Source: Maribacter aquivivus
Lineage (GTDB): Bacteria; Bacteroidota; Bacteroidia; Flavobacteriales; Flavobacteriaceae
Assembly: GCF_900142175.1 (NCBI RefSeq)
Contig: NZ_FQZX01000001.1
Span: 1,240,001 to 1,304,000, forward strand
Reading direction: 5' to 3'
DNA length: 64,000 bases
In this document: one piece after another, positions 26,261 through 36,610 of the stretch
How positions within the stretch are numbered: position 1 is the stretch's first letter
How the letters are laid out: every line of letters starts with the position of its first letter
The notes under the pieces: model-generated
Told to the model about the DNA's origin: nothing
Database searches by the model: none
What the model saw: the letters and a program-made list of their open reading frames with translations, nothing else
Program-made: the position numbers and the translations under genes

Positions 26261-29200
26261 TTAGTTTTGTTTTTCAGATAGTATGATTGCCGGAATTTCT
26301 AAGCTTTGAAACAAAGCATTATAGGACTTCATTTCTGTATTTATGATTGCATCATGCTCTATTTTAAATGTATTCCACATTGCTAGTAGATCTTTTAATC
26401 TCTCTTTTGCACCAGCGGTAACCTTTGGTTCTGCAGTATCGATATAACCTCTTAGATTCAGTAATTGTGAATTCAGTTTATTTTCAAAATTAATCACATC
26501 TTGAAAGGTTTTCTGGTTAGGCTGAATTAGATTTTCTTGCCAATTTGTAATGCGTTTAGTCAAAGAATCGCCCTGTGTTAAAAGAGCTTCTGCTTTCGTG
26601 TTATCTACAAGTAATTTACCATATTGTTTTAATTGCGATTTAGCCGATTGCATATCGTTTACCGCATTGTGTATTTCTACGACAGTTGCTTCTATGGTTG
26701 TCATCATGTTTTGCTGCTTGGCATAATCTGCCATGCTAGCTTTCACTTTTGGGTGTGGTAAAATAGTTGCGGTAGTTTTTGTAGTTTGATCACCTAGAGT
26801 CAGTCTTAAAATGTAGTCTCCCGGACCAACAGTTGAACCGTTTAACCCTCCTAGTACAAAAACCTTGTCCACAGCAGGTAAAAGCTCTCTTTTAAAATCC
26901 CAAGTAAAACGGTTATATCCTTTTTTTGAAGCTAGAATAGCTGGCTTTGCCGGACCGCCTGGCCAAGATTTGAATTTCTTATCTTTTTGGTTGGTTATGG
27001 TTCTAATTACCTTACCATCTTTCAGTACTTCCAATTTTAATTCTGTACTGTCTTGTGTTTCGCTTAAATAATAATCGAAAGTTACTCCGCTTTTTGGATT
27101 GCTGCCCAAACCAGGAACTGGTTTTTCACTAGAACCTCCAACAAACAAATACGTGTCTTTTGGTTTAAAAATGTTTAGCTCTTGTTTTGGGGTAGTGCTA
27201 TTCTGTATAGCAGCTAAGTCATCTAAAATCCAAAATGCACGACCAGCCGTTGCAGCAACCAAATCATTATCTTGAATAACTAAATCATTAATTGGAGTCA
27301 AGGGTAAATTTAATTGCAATGGCTGCCAATGCAAGCCATCATCTAAGGAAACAAATAAGTCAGTCTCTGTACCTGCGTAAAGTAGTCCTTTAATTTTTTT
27401 GTCTGCACGTACAACTCTAGTAAATGTATTATCGCCTGTTATGCCATTGGTGATTTTTGTCCAAGTGGTTCCGTAATCCGTTGTTTTGTAGATGTAGTTG
27501 GCAAAATCCATCGATTTGTAGCGCATTAGAACAATATATGCTGTCGCTGGGTCATGAGGAGAGACTTCAATACTGTTAATGATACCATCCTTGGCACCAG
27601 TGGGTGTAACATTCACCCAGTTTGCGCCACCGTCTTTTGTAACATGAACTAGTCCATCATCACTACCAGACCAAATAACACCCTCTTCATGTGGAGATTC
27701 TGTCAAGTAAGTTAGGGTGTTATATATTTCACCACCAGCAGCTTCATTTGTAAACGGACCACCGCCAAGACCGTGTTTGTCTTTTTCATCTCTTGTTAGA
27801 TCCGGACTTATAACCGACCAGCTTTGACCTTCATCTGTTGATTTGAAAACAACATTACCACCATGATAAATTGTTTTTCTGTCATGTGGCGATGTAATAA
27901 TCGGGGCATTCCAATTATAACGGTACTTTGCATTTTCTGGTGATATGCTCAAACCTAATTCAGGGTATTCTTTAATAGGTTTAGATTCTTTGGTATTTGC
28001 ATCCCACTTATCAATATTACCTTGGTACGTTCCACCATATATTAATTCAGGATTATCTGGATCAAAGGCTAAAAATGCACTTTCGCCACCAGCAACGGCA
28101 TACCAATCTTTCCAGTCGATACCACGATCATTTGTTCTAGAGGCAATCGCTACGGTAGAGTTATCTTGTTGACCACCGTATACATTATAGGGTACTAGAT
28201 TATCTGTAATAACCCTGTAAAATTGTGCTGTGTTTTGATTCTCTTGAGTACTCCAACTTTTTCCGCCGTTGTTAGAAACATTTGATCCTCCATCATTAGA
28301 GTTAATCATACGTTGATTATTCAATGGGTCTATCCATAAATCGTGATTATCGCCATGTGGTGTTGGTAGGGAAGAAAATGATTTACCACCATCTATTGAC
28401 TTGGTTACGGGTGCATTTAATACGTAAACAATATCTTCGTTTTGGGTGTCGGCAAAAATCTCCATGTAATACCAAGAACGTGTAATGTTAATGCGGTCTT
28501 TATTTATTAAAGTCCATTTTTTACCAGCATCATCAGAGCGGTATACGCCGCCTTTTTCTCCTTCAGCTTCTATTACAGCAAATACACGCTCTGGGTTAGC
28601 TCTGGAAACAGAAATACCTGTTTTACCCATTTCTTTAGGTAACCCTTCTTTTAACTGTTCCCAAGTTTCACCACTATCTGTCGATTTGTAAATACCTGAG
28701 TTCTTACCACCAGATTCCATCGTCCAAGGAAAACGTCTGTGTTGCCACATAGCTGCATATAAAATGGTAGGGTTGGTCATATCCATAGATAAAGCAGAAG
28801 CCCCGGTTATGGTATCAACGAACAGTACATTTTTCCAAGTATCACCACCATCTGTAGACTTATAGATTCCTCGTTGAGAAGAAGGTCCATATTGTGCTCC
28901 TTGGGCAGATACAAAAATGATATCAGGATTTTTAGGGTCAATAATTACATCAGAAATATGCCTTGTTTCATTAAGTCCCATATGCTTCCAGGTTTTACCT
29001 GCATCGGTAGATTTGTATACGCCGTCGCCCATAGAAGTCATTACACCACGGGCAGCATGTTCGCCCATCCCTGCAATTACAATGTTAGGGTTGCTTTCAG
29101 AAACGGAGATTGCACCTACAGTAGCTGTTTTTAAAAATCCGTCAGAAATATTTTTCCAGGTAATTCCGTCATCCGTAGTTTTCCAAATTCCTCCGCCTAC

Positions 29201-29416
29201 AGTACCCATGTAGTACACCATTGGTTGACCTAGAACTCCAGTCGATGCCACGCTTCTTCCGCCCCTGAACGGACCAATATTTCGCCATTTTAATCCGGTG
29301 AAGAGCGAATCTTTTAATTGAATAGTTGGTTCGGTATTCTTGTTTTTTCTGCGTTGAGATTGCAAAGCTAAAGGTGCCAAAATAATAAGCACGAGCAGAA
29401 GTCTAATAGTTTTCAT
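26261..29416 (-). CDS. Large secreted BNR/sortilin-like repeat protein
   Basis: This 1051-residue exported protein has a signal peptide ([17 protein letters not shown]) and about ten beta-propeller blades carrying Asp-box motifs (SxDxGxTW), for example [40 protein letters not shown] and [15 protein letters not shown]. They form two propellers as in Vps10/sortilin or BNR-type glycosidase-like proteins. Residues about 780-890 resemble a beta-sandwich and 900-1050 are helical. The family (WD40/BNR, 'VPS10 domain-containing' in Bacteroidota) is usually annotated as glycosyl hydrolase but catalytic residues are not evident; I would treat the activity as unknown. It has a 200-nt upstream region. 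Confidence 0.88.
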   Translation of the reverse strand: MKTIRLLLVLIILAPLALQSQRRKNKNTEPTIQLKDSLFTGLKWRNIGPFRGGRSVASTGVLGQPMVYYMGTVGGGIWKTTDDGITWKNISDGFLKTATVGAISVSESNPNIVIAGMGEHAARGVMTSMGDGVYKSTDAGKTWKHMGLNETRHISDVIIDPKNPDIIFVSAQGAQYGPSSQRGIYKSTDGGDTWKNVLFVDTITGASALSMDMTNPTILYAAMWQHRRFPWTMESGGKNSGIYKSTDSGETWEQLKEGLPKEMGKTGISVSRANPERVFAVIEAEGEKGGVYRSDDAGKKWTLINKDRINITRSWYYMEIFADTQNEDIVYVLNAPVTKSIDGGKSFSSLPTPHGDNHDLWIDPLNNQRMINSNDGGSNVSNNGGKSWSTQENQNTAQFYRVITDNLVPYNVYGGQQDNSTVAIASRTNDRGIDWKDWYAVAGGESAFLAFDPDNPELIYGGTYQGNIDKWDANTKESKPIKEYPELGLSISPENAKYRYNWNAPIITSPHDRKTIYHGGNVVFKSTDEGQSWSVISPDLTRDEKDKHGLGGGPFTNEAAGGEIYNTLTYLTESPHEEGVIWSGSDDGLVHVTKDGGANWVNVTPTGAKDGIINSIEVSPHDPATAYIVLMRYKSMDFANYIYKTTDYGTTWTKITNGITGDNTFTRVVRADKKIKGLLYAGTETDLFVSLDDGLHWQPLQLNLPLTPINDLVIQDNDLVAATAGRAFWILDDLAAIQNSTTPKQELNIFKPKDTYLFVGGSSEKPVPGLGSNPKSGVTFDYYLSETQDSTELKLEVLKDGKVIRTITNQKDKKFKSWPGGPAKPAILASKKGYNRFTWDFKRELLPAVDKVFVLGGLNGSTVGPGDYILRLTLGDQTTKTTATILPHPKVKASMADYAKQQNMMTTIEATVVEIHNAVNDMQSAKSQLKQYGKLLVDNTKAEALLTQGDSLTKRITNWQENLIQPNQKTFQDVINFENKLNSQLLNLRGYIDTAEPKVTAGAKERLKDLLAMWNTFKIEHDAIINTEMKSYNALFQSLEIPAIILSEKQN

Positions 29417-29618
29417 GGTGTGGTCTGATTTGTTGTTGAATAGGGAAGATAATAAAAGCCTTTGTAAAAAGATAGTGTATGAAATGAATTTGGTTATTCT
29501 AAGTTTATGGGCTTAATTTTTATGGTTTTAACCAATATTAATTTGCTAAAATGACGAATTTGTTTTAATGAACCAGCAGCTTCTTTTTTCGCTTTTATCT
29601 GGTTAAGTTAGAAGAAGT

Positions 29619-32207
29619 ATGACACACCAAATTAGAGTTTTAAAGCAAGAAATAACGACAGAAAAATTAAAAGAATACTTCCCTAAAGGAAGTTTTAAAA
29701 CATATCCCAAAGGTTATGCTATCAGTTATATTCATAAAAAAGTCGAGACTTTTAGATGGCTCTTAGAAGGTAGTGTCAACTACTATATTTCACTTGACAA
29801 CCCTGATAGCGATATTCTTGTTTGCCAAAACTCAGAACCTTTTTCTACTATTGGTTTAAACGGATTTAATACGCCCAAGCGATTTACCTATAAAGCTACT
29901 GTTGCTTCACCAAAAGCGTCATTCTTTGAAATACCATTTCAAGAGCTTGAAGCTTATCTGAAAAAAGGACATCAGAATATTTTACTTAAAAATATTGGTG
30001 CAAAATTGTACCGTGTGCTGCATACGGCTTTAACCAAACAAACGGAATTGTTGAGTCCAGTACGGTTTCAACCCTTTGTTGAAGATAGACAATTTTTTAT
30101 ATCACCTGTTGCCGAGCAAGAAGAGATTGTTTCATTAATGAGACGCTCGCCTTTTCTAGATTATTTTGAAGAAAAGAACTTAATGGCGTTGGCTGCTTTG
30201 GCAGAACGACGAGAGTATGAGCCAGATGAAGTTTTGTATGTGCAAGATGGCTCTAGTAACGGATTGTTTATTCTTATACATGGGGAAGTTACGGTTAAGC
30301 GAATAGAAAATACCATAGAGATCAAACAACGCTCCATTAAAAATTCCGGATTTGTATTTGGGTGGTCATGCCTATTGAAGGAGAAAGATATTTGCTCTGC
30401 TATTACGAACACGAAGACCTCTGCTTATTTTATTCCTGAAGGCGATTTAATGAAATTGTTTCAGCTAGATGATGCTTTTGAAGGTCAGTTTTATCAGCGA
30501 TTATTGTGGTTAATGGGCAACCAATTAAATGCTGCTTTTGTACGTTATGTTGGCTTGTTGGGTAAGCACAATCTGCAGGCCGTTTATCAATTGATCAAGA
30601 ATAATAAATCGCGATTATTGTTGTCGTCACCGTTGCATCAAGTGCCTCATCTTCTAAAAAGTAACACTACCAAACAATTTGCTTATGATGCATTAACTAG
30701 CTTGGTAAAAAAAGGAACTGCGTTAGAACGGCATATTGCCTCATTAAGTTTAGAACTGCTGGGTGAAGATCAAAAAGAGCATGAGTTTATAAGCGGTTTA
30801 CAGCAGATTTATGAGAATGTAGCAGAAAAGAACAGTAAAGATGCTACGCAAAATAGAAAGGTTTGCGCCGAGTTGACCATGAAGGTGTTTAAAAACGTGC
30901 CCTATATTATTGAAGGTTGGGAGAATTTGCCTAATGATACCGGTAATATTTTCATCTATAACCACTTAATCAATGACCCACATTATACCTTAAACAATAA
31001 TTTTCAGATTACGCTAGATTCCCATTTTCTAAGTGCTATGGTCTTATATAAAAAATATCAAGAACCGGGTATAAGAACAGTTAGAATAGGGCAGGGACAA
31101 GAATACGGTCATCAGAATTATTATGACAACCTTGGTTATATTAATGTGTATACTAAAGAATCTGATGAAACTTCTAATAATAGAAAAGAAGAGGCAAGAA
31201 GTATATTTTACAGTGAAGCATCTAAACATTTAAAACAGAAATACAATTTAATTATAAGCCCTGAAGGCACTTCTTACAGAACAGACGAATCTCCCGGCCC
31301 TTTTAAAATGGGCGCTTTTAAATTGGCATTACATACTGAGCCAGAGCCTTATATAATACCTGTAGTCATGGTAAATTTTGACCATAGAATTGGCAAATCT
31401 TTATATTACTGTGCTATTAAAGAACCCTTTTTATTGAGTGAAAAAGTACCTTCTAAAAGTAATGAAGATTTATATGCGTTTATGGAGCAATACCAAGCGG
31501 AATATCAAGGCTATGTACAAGAAGCGATTGAAAGAGCTGAACAATTGAATGTGTCTAGCTCGGGTGCAGATAGTTTAGAGGAGCCACCTGCTATTTGGTG
31601 TAATGAGATCAAAAGGCTTAAAAGACGAGTAGCTAAATTACCGACCCAAGAGAATCTGATAGCTTTCTACGGAAGTTCTTCGGTGCGTTTGTGGGTGAAC
31701 ATGAAGCGAGATCTTAGTCCCTTCAATGTGGTGAATCTCGGTTTTGGCGGGTCTACATTTGCTTGGTGTATTCATTATTTCGATGAGATATTTACTGAAG
31801 CGAATCCGTCTAAAATAGTATTGTACGCTGGGGAGAATGATTTAAATAGTGGTAAAACTCCGCAAGAGGTACTTTCTGGTTGTATGGAGTTGGTGGGATT
31901 GATAACTAACAAATATCCCGATGCAGAATTGGCGTTAATTAGTTTAAAACCAAGTGTAGAGCGTGAAGCTTTAATTCCACTGATTATGGAGACAAATTTA
32001 ATGTTGTCCAAATATTTCATCACAGAATTAAATGCGCAATACATCAATGTTTTTGCACAGATGATTACCACAGATAACAGACCGATACCAGAATTATACC
32101 TTTCTGACGGATTGCATTTAAACAAGCAAGGCTATGCACTGTGGAGTACTGCTATAAAGAAAGCACTACAAGCAGCGGATAGCCTTGAGCTTGAAAATCA
32201 ATTATAA
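29619..32207 (+). CDS. Fusion of cNMP-binding, PlsC-like acyltransferase and SGNH hydrolase domains
   Basis: The 862-residue protein joins three modules. N-terminal residues about 20-290 contain two Crp-type cyclic-nucleotide-binding-like barrels (for example VLYVQDGSSNGLFILIHGEVTV and GFVFGWSCLL). Residues about 425-650 resemble glycerol-phosphate/phospholipid acyltransferases, with an NHLIND variant of the NHx4D motif and the substrate motif SPEGTS. Residues about 680-855 are an SGNH/GDSL hydrolase with FYGSSSVRLW, GFGGST, AGEND and SDGLHLN carrying the Ser, Gly, Asn and Asp/His positions. No DNA-binding domain or membrane helix is seen. A nucleotide-controlled enzyme that makes and cleaves acyl esters is a reasonable inference. 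Confidence 0.85.
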   Translation: MTHQIRVLKQEITTEKLKEYFPKGSFKTYPKGYAISYIHKKVETFRWLLEGSVNYYISLDNPDSDILVCQNSEPFSTIGLNGFNTPKRFTYKATVASPKASFFEIPFQELEAYLKKGHQNILLKNIGAKLYRVLHTALTKQTELLSPVRFQPFVEDRQFFISPVAEQEEIVSLMRRSPFLDYFEEKNLMALAALAERREYEPDEVLYVQDGSSNGLFILIHGEVTVKRIENTIEIKQRSIKNSGFVFGWSCLLKEKDICSAITNTKTSAYFIPEGDLMKLFQLDDAFEGQFYQRLLWLMGNQLNAAFVRYVGLLGKHNLQAVYQLIKNNKSRLLLSSPLHQVPHLLKSNTTKQFAYDALTSLVKKGTALERHIASLSLELLGEDQKEHEFISGLQQIYENVAEKNSKDATQNRKVCAELTMKVFKNVPYIIEGWENLPNDTGNIFIYNHLINDPHYTLNNNFQITLDSHFLSAMVLYKKYQEPGIRTVRIGQGQEYGHQNYYDNLGYINVYTKESDETSNNRKEEARSIFYSEASKHLKQKYNLIISPEGTSYRTDESPGPFKMGAFKLALHTEPEPYIIPVVMVNFDHRIGKSLYYCAIKEPFLLSEKVPSKSNEDLYAFMEQYQAEYQGYVQEAIERAEQLNVSSSGADSLEEPPAIWCNEIKRLKRRVAKLPTQENLIAFYGSSSVRLWVNMKRDLSPFNVVNLGFGGSTFAWCIHYFDEIFTEANPSKIVLYAGENDLNSGKTPQEVLSGCMELVGLITNKYPDAELALISLKPSVEREALIPLIMETNLMLSKYFITELNAQYINVFAQMITTDNRPIPELYLSDGLHLNKQGYALWSTAIKKALQAADSLELENQL

Positions 32208-32211
32208 TTAT

Positions 32212-33762
32212 TTATTCGTCTTGCCCACCTTTACGTTGTGGTGTTCTTGGTGTTGGCCATTCTCCTTTTTCACCAGATCTAGGGTTAATACCTAATACTG
32301 CTTTTTCGCGCGATGTTTTCTCTGGATCTTCACAAGCCATATAGGTAAGTATAGCAGTTAGTATGGCATTGTTACGCACATCATCGAATACAATCTTGTC
32401 ATAGGTGTCTAAATTGGTGTGCCATGTGTAATTCCAATAATCCCAACTAAGAGAGCTTAGAGAAAAAGCCGGAGCACCTGCTGCTACAAACGAGGCATAA
32501 TCAGATCCACCACGACTAGGTGACCCAGGAAAGGTAGTTTCTATTTCATTTTTATACGTTTCAGGTACAGCTTCTAACCAACGCCCTAAGTAATCGTAGG
32601 CATGTAAAAATCCTTGTCCCGATAAACGAACAACGCGACCAGTTCCATTATCTTGATTAAAAACAGCTTGTACACCCGCTACAATTTCTGGATTATCTTG
32701 AACAAATGAACTAGAACCATTCAATCCCTGTTCCTCGCTTCCCCAATGACCAATTAAAATCGTTCGTTTAGGATTCGGATATACCTTTTTAAGAATACGA
32801 GCAGCTTCTAACATGGTAATTGTTCCTGTACCGTTATCCGTTGCACCGGTACCACCATCCCATGAATCGAAATGAGCAGAAAGAATAACATACTCATCTG
32901 GGAATTCTGTGCCAGGTATGGTTGCAATAGTATTAAAAGTAGGTACTACACCTAAATCTTTAGATTCCGCCACTATTTTAATTTTAGTGTCTGCACCATG
33001 TTCTACCATTCTGTAAAGCATACCGTAGTCTTCTAAAGAAATATCTACAGCAGGAATTTTATCTGTACCTGCGCTGAAAATTTTGTTAGCTCCAAAGCCT
33101 TCAGACCATCTGGATTGTGCAATACCAACTGCGCCTGCTCTTTCAAATGCAGAATTGATATTTCTACTCGTATATCCTGTATTATTAATATTTTGTCTCC
33201 ATATTTTTTCAATAGAATCGCGCTCCGCTTTCATTTTCTCGAAGGATGCTTCTGTCGCGTATTCTTCCCAGTTTTCATCAGGTCTACCTGTGGGTTGTAA
33301 CATGCTAATCATTACTATTTTTCCTTTCACACTAGGAAGCCACTTTACAAATGATAATGAGTCTTTGAAACTAGGTAATGTAATTAAAGATGCGGTAACA
33401 CCTTTAGTGCTTGTACCTGGGTTCCATGCCAATTGTGTAGCGTGAAGTGATGCTACTCGTGGCGATACCATATCTACATGTGTAACACCTCTTTGCCAAC
33501 CTTTCCAAGTACCCCATTGTTGGTTTTCAGCAGAAATACCCCATTTTTTATAGGTATTTATTGCCCAATCATGTGCGCTTTTCATTTCTGGAGTGCCTAC
33601 CAAACGTGGACCGTTGAGGTCCATTAATTCGTAAGCTAATTGCTCTAGTTGAGAGTTTTCAATACCTTCTTTTTCAATGGCATTTACAATGTCTTCGGTG
33701 GATTGAGAAAATCCGAAAGTGGCACATAACAAGTATGCACCAAAGAGTAGTCCTTTTTTCAT
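32212..33762 (-). CDS. Secreted M28 family zinc peptidase (carboxypeptidase Q-like)
   Basis: Starting from ATG 33762 the product has 516 residues and a signal peptide (KKGLLFGAYLLCATFGFSQ); a TTG two codons upstream is possible but unnecessary. An N-terminal domain is followed by a PA-type insertion (GVTASLITLPSFKD...KGKIVMISM). The M28 core has zinc ligands in SAHFDSWDGG, GATDNGTG, SEEQGLNGS and TNLDTYD. It resembles plasma glutamate carboxypeptidase-like dipeptidases that release amino acids in the periplasm. It is convergent with the acyltransferase fusion gene and only 4 nt separate the stops, so their transcripts probably overlap. Confidence 0.9.
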   Translation of the reverse strand: MKKGLLFGAYLLCATFGFSQSTEDIVNAIEKEGIENSQLEQLAYELMDLNGPRLVGTPEMKSAHDWAINTYKKWGISAENQQWGTWKGWQRGVTHVDMVSPRVASLHATQLAWNPGTSTKGVTASLITLPSFKDSLSFVKWLPSVKGKIVMISMLQPTGRPDENWEEYATEASFEKMKAERDSIEKIWRQNINNTGYTSRNINSAFERAGAVGIAQSRWSEGFGANKIFSAGTDKIPAVDISLEDYGMLYRMVEHGADTKIKIVAESKDLGVVPTFNTIATIPGTEFPDEYVILSAHFDSWDGGTGATDNGTGTITMLEAARILKKVYPNPKRTILIGHWGSEEQGLNGSSSFVQDNPEIVAGVQAVFNQDNGTGRVVRLSGQGFLHAYDYLGRWLEAVPETYKNEIETTFPGSPSRGGSDYASFVAAGAPAFSLSSLSWDYWNYTWHTNLDTYDKIVFDDVRNNAILTAILTYMACEDPEKTSREKAVLGINPRSGEKGEWPTPRTPQRKGGQDE

Positions 33763-33819
33763 GTTCAAGATAGTTTGTTAGTTGAACTAAGGTACTAATT
33801 TAAGGTCTTAAGAAGGATA

Positions 33820-34263
33820 TTAAAATTTAATGGATTTCTGTAAGAATTCAAAAAGTCTTTTTTTAATCAGATACTTCCACCCCGCTACACCACTTTCTCT
33901 TTTAAACTCGGGGATGTCTGTTGGAAATTCTTTTAAAACTTCACTTGTAACTGTAAGTATTGTCCGGTGTTCTTCTTTTGAGAGCCTAAATGTAGAAATG
34001 CTCTCGCCAGGGTATTCGTCAAAAGTCCAACGATAACTAATTTTTGATTGAGGAATTACTTCCGTTACTTTCCAATTATGCGTAAAATTTCGCCCTTCGT
34101 TCATAATCAGAAAGCTTGTTTGAAAAGAGACTTCCGGTTTAAAATCAGTAATCACATCAAAATACCATAGCCGCATTTGTTTCACATTCGTTAATGCCTC
34201 CCATACCTGTTCTAAGGAAGCATTAAAAAGGTGCGTAACAATTATGGGTTCATTGTCTTTCAT
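33820..34263 (-). CDS. SRPBCC (AHSA1/START-like) protein
   Basis: The 147-residue cytoplasmic protein matches the Bet v 1-like ligand-binding fold common to AHSA1 relatives: IIVTHLFNASLEQVWEALTNVKQMRLWYF at the start, GRNFTHNWKVTEVIPQSKISYRWTF in the middle and a C-terminal amphipathic helix (VAGWKYLIKKRLFEFLQKS) closing the cavity. The ligand is unknown. It sits 6 nt downstream of the M20 hydrolase gene, so it is probably co-transcribed with it. No anti-stress or arsenic-type regulator is adjacent. Confidence 0.88.
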   Translation of the reverse strand: MKDNEPIIVTHLFNASLEQVWEALTNVKQMRLWYFDVITDFKPEVSFQTSFLIMNEGRNFTHNWKVTEVIPQSKISYRWTFDEYPGESISTFRLSKEEHRTILTVTSEVLKEFPTDIPEFKRESGVAGWKYLIKKRLFEFLQKSIKF

Positions 34264-34269
34264 AAATGG

Positions 34270-35562
34270 TTATTTCAGTTTCTTGTCTAATGCCAATATG
34301 GTTTGCAAAAGTACATTGGCGCCATTTACCATGTCAACTGCAGAGGTAAATTCTTTAGGAGAATGACTAATGCCATTTTTACTGGGAACGAATATCATTC
34401 CCGTTGGGGCAATAAGTGCCATGTCTTGGGCATCATGACCAGCGCCACTTGGCATCGATTTGTAACTCAATTCAAGAGATTGAACACTTTTTTCAATTTC
34501 AGATTGTATGGTCAAATCCATAATTGCGGGGTCTGCTGTAGTATCTAGTTTGTTAAAAGTGATATCTACGCCAGATTCCTTGCTAATTTCTTCCGCTCTT
34601 TTTTTGATTGCAGTATATACCTTTTCAATAACCTCAGAAGACAAATCTCTAATTTCAAGACTCGTAACAACATGACCAGGTATTACATTAGGTGCGCCTG
34701 GTTCTGACTTTATTCTACCTACTGTAGCAACTTGGGTGCCATCGAAACTTGTGGCAACTTCGTTGACCGCAATGATAAATTTTGAGGCTGCTAATAATGC
34801 ATCTTTTCTTGCATTCATTGGTGTTGTACCTGCATGGTTAGCAAAACCGTTAAATTCTACATCCCACCATTTTAATCCCACAATACCTTTTACTATTCCA
34901 ATCTCTAAATTTTCTTTTTCAAGAGTGCCTCCTTGTTCAATGTGTAGTTCTAAAAAAGCAGCGACTTCTCCTTTTTTACGAGCAACTTCTGCAAGTCTGG
35001 TGGTGTCTCCACCTAATCTCATCATACCTTCACCAATGCTGTATCCTGTAGAATTTTTAACAGCAAAAGCACTTTCTTTCAAATGCCCGGCAATCGCTCT
35101 GCTACCTACAACACCACCTTCTTCATTAGAGAAGATTATAATTTCTAATGGGTGTTTTGTTTTAACGTTGTTTTCATTTAGCACCTTAAGAATTTCTAAA
35201 GAGGCCATACTACCAACACAGCCGTCATAATTACCCCCATGCGGAACGCGATCAATATGTGAACCAAATGAAATCGGTTTCATATTTGGTTTTGTGCCTT
35301 TTCGTATCCCAATTACATTACCGGCAAAATCAATATGGGTTTCAATATCCATGGCTTTTAATTGCTCAATAACCCATTGCTGGGCAGCAACATCGGCATC
35401 ACTAAAAGCAACACGTTCGGTTTCTCCATTTTCTTGTATGCCAAACTGGGCAAGATCCTTAATGCGTTTTTCTAATCGCTCTTGATTCACCGACATTTGA
35501 GCAATACCTAATAATGGGCTAACAATTAAAAGTATAGCGATTATATTCTTATATTTTTTCAT
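34270..35562 (-). CDS. Exported Zn-dependent amidohydrolase, M20 (allantoate/carbamoyl-amino-acid type)
   Basis: From ATG 35562 the product has 430 residues, starting with a signal peptide (KKYKNIIAILLIVSPLLGIAQ). The longer possible start (TTG at 35607) would prepend 15 residues and lies inside the TATTTTTG promoter-like box at 35605-35612, so it is rejected. The M20 fold shows GSHIDRVPHGGNYDG (metal His/Asp), FSNEEGGVVGSR (Glu pair), LELHIEQGGTLE and FNGFANHAGTTPMNARKDA (dimerisation domain), typical of N-carbamoyl-L-amino-acid or allantoate amidohydrolases. Signal peptide implies a periplasmic role. Upstream of the SRPBCC gene in the same unit. Confidence 0.9.
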   Translation of the reverse strand: MKKYKNIIAILLIVSPLLGIAQMSVNQERLEKRIKDLAQFGIQENGETERVAFSDADVAAQQWVIEQLKAMDIETHIDFAGNVIGIRKGTKPNMKPISFGSHIDRVPHGGNYDGCVGSMASLEILKVLNENNVKTKHPLEIIIFSNEEGGVVGSRAIAGHLKESAFAVKNSTGYSIGEGMMRLGGDTTRLAEVARKKGEVAAFLELHIEQGGTLEKENLEIGIVKGIVGLKWWDVEFNGFANHAGTTPMNARKDALLAASKFIIAVNEVATSFDGTQVATVGRIKSEPGAPNVIPGHVVTSLEIRDLSSEVIEKVYTAIKKRAEEISKESGVDITFNKLDTTADPAIMDLTIQSEIEKSVQSLELSYKSMPSGAGHDAQDMALIAPTGMIFVPSKNGISHSPKEFTSAVDMVNGANVLLQTILALDKKLK

Positions 35563-35638
35563 GTTTCTCTGTGCTAAAGTGTTTGTATTATTCTGCAAAT
35601 ATTCCAAAAATAGTTGAGCTAGAATTATAAACTATTGA

Positions 35639-35767
35639 TTAACCTTTCCATTCTATTTTTCTGTGCAATCCATCGCAAAATGGTTTGTTTTCTGAAACAC
35701 CACAATGACAAAATCCTGTAGTACCTTCTTTTGTGACAATTTCGCCAGAGGCTAATTGAATCTACAT
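35639..35767 (-). pseudogene. CDGSH-type iron-sulfur protein gene with stop at codon 2
   Basis: A minus-strand frame of 40 residues encodes a perfect CDGSH iron-sulfur motif: FCHCGVSENKPFCDGLH has C-x-C-x2-S-x3-P-x-C-D-G-x-H, the 2Fe-2S ligands being three Cys and the His. It ends with a normal stop. Upstream it is blocked by TAG immediately after an in-frame ATG (ATG-TAG-ATT-CAA), so either codon 2 has mutated to amber or translation begins at a rare start such as ATT. It lies behind the M20 gene's promoter region in a 391-nt gap otherwise without genes. The length is typical of the C-terminal half of small CDGSH proteins. Confidence 0.6.
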
Positions 35768-35953
35768 ATTTTAAAGGTTTTAAGGTAATCAAAAAATGCC
35801 TGTTTTGAGAGTTATGGCAATAGCGAATTATTAAATAATTGTTTTGATTTTTTATATGGTAGTTTATAAACCCAATTTTATAATACGAATCGAGGTTGTA
35901 TATTTATTGCCATAGTCAGTGATGAAAATTAAAATTTGAAATAGCATATATTA

Positions 35954-36589
35954 ATGAAGAAGGAATTAAATATTGAGGAATGGAATAGGGCAGGTCATTT
36001 TAAGTTTTTTTCACAGTTCAGCGAACCTTTTCATGGGGTAACCGTAAAAGTGAATTGTTCTAAAGCCTATGATTATGCGAAACAATCTGGCAACTCATTT
36101 TTCTTGATTTATTTACATAGAACTTTAAAGGCTGCCAATGCCATAACTCCGTTTAAATATCGAATTGAAGATGGTAAGGTTTTCAAGTATGATCAGGTGC
36201 ATGCATCGCCAACCATTGGTAGAGATAACGGAACATTTGGTTTTTCTTATATTGAATATGAGGAGTCATTTAATGAATTTAGAGACGCTGCCAATAAAGT
36301 GATTGAAGAGGTTAAAAAGTCAACGGGACTAGAATTGCCCACTTGCGGTATCAACGTATTACATTGTTCTAGCATGCCATGGCTAGATTTTACTTCGGTT
36401 TCTCATGCACGACATTTTGAATTTGCAGATAGCTGCCCCAAGATCTCTTTTGGTAAAATGACGGGTGAAGGTGAGCATAGGTCTATGCCGGTATCAATAC
36501 ATGTGCACCATGCTTTAATGGATGGTTATGAGGTTGGTTTGTTCGTTGCCGAGTTTCAAAGGCTTATGTCTTTAGATGGTGAAGCTTAA
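35954..36589 (+). CDS. Chloramphenicol acetyltransferase-family acyltransferase
   Basis: The 211-residue protein belongs to the CAT fold: the catalytic HHxxxDG motif appears as HHALMDG near residue 184, and the N-terminal region has the FFSQFSEPFHGVTVKVN and SFFLIYLHRTLKAAN elements. The usual length is about 213-220 residues. Such chromosomal CAT-like proteins in Bacteroidota are not proven to confer resistance; drug specificity would need testing. The gene is convergent with a histidine-kinase gene and there is no mobile element or resistance-type flank. Base composition matches the neighbourhood, so recent transfer is not suggested. Confidence 0.88.
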   Translation: MKKELNIEEWNRAGHFKFFSQFSEPFHGVTVKVNCSKAYDYAKQSGNSFFLIYLHRTLKAANAITPFKYRIEDGKVFKYDQVHASPTIGRDNGTFGFSYIEYEESFNEFRDAANKVIEEVKKSTGLELPTCGINVLHCSSMPWLDFTSVSHARHFEFADSCPKISFGKMTGEGEHRSMPVSIHVHHALMDGYEVGLFVAEFQRLMSLDGEA

Positions 36590-36610
36590 TTTTTGGTCAA
36601 GTGATTAGAG

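Noticed and set aside
35954..36589. Acquired chloramphenicol resistance gene
   Set aside because: CAT-family fold and catalytic motif are present, but base composition matches neighbours and there is no mobile element; drug specificity cannot be inferred.
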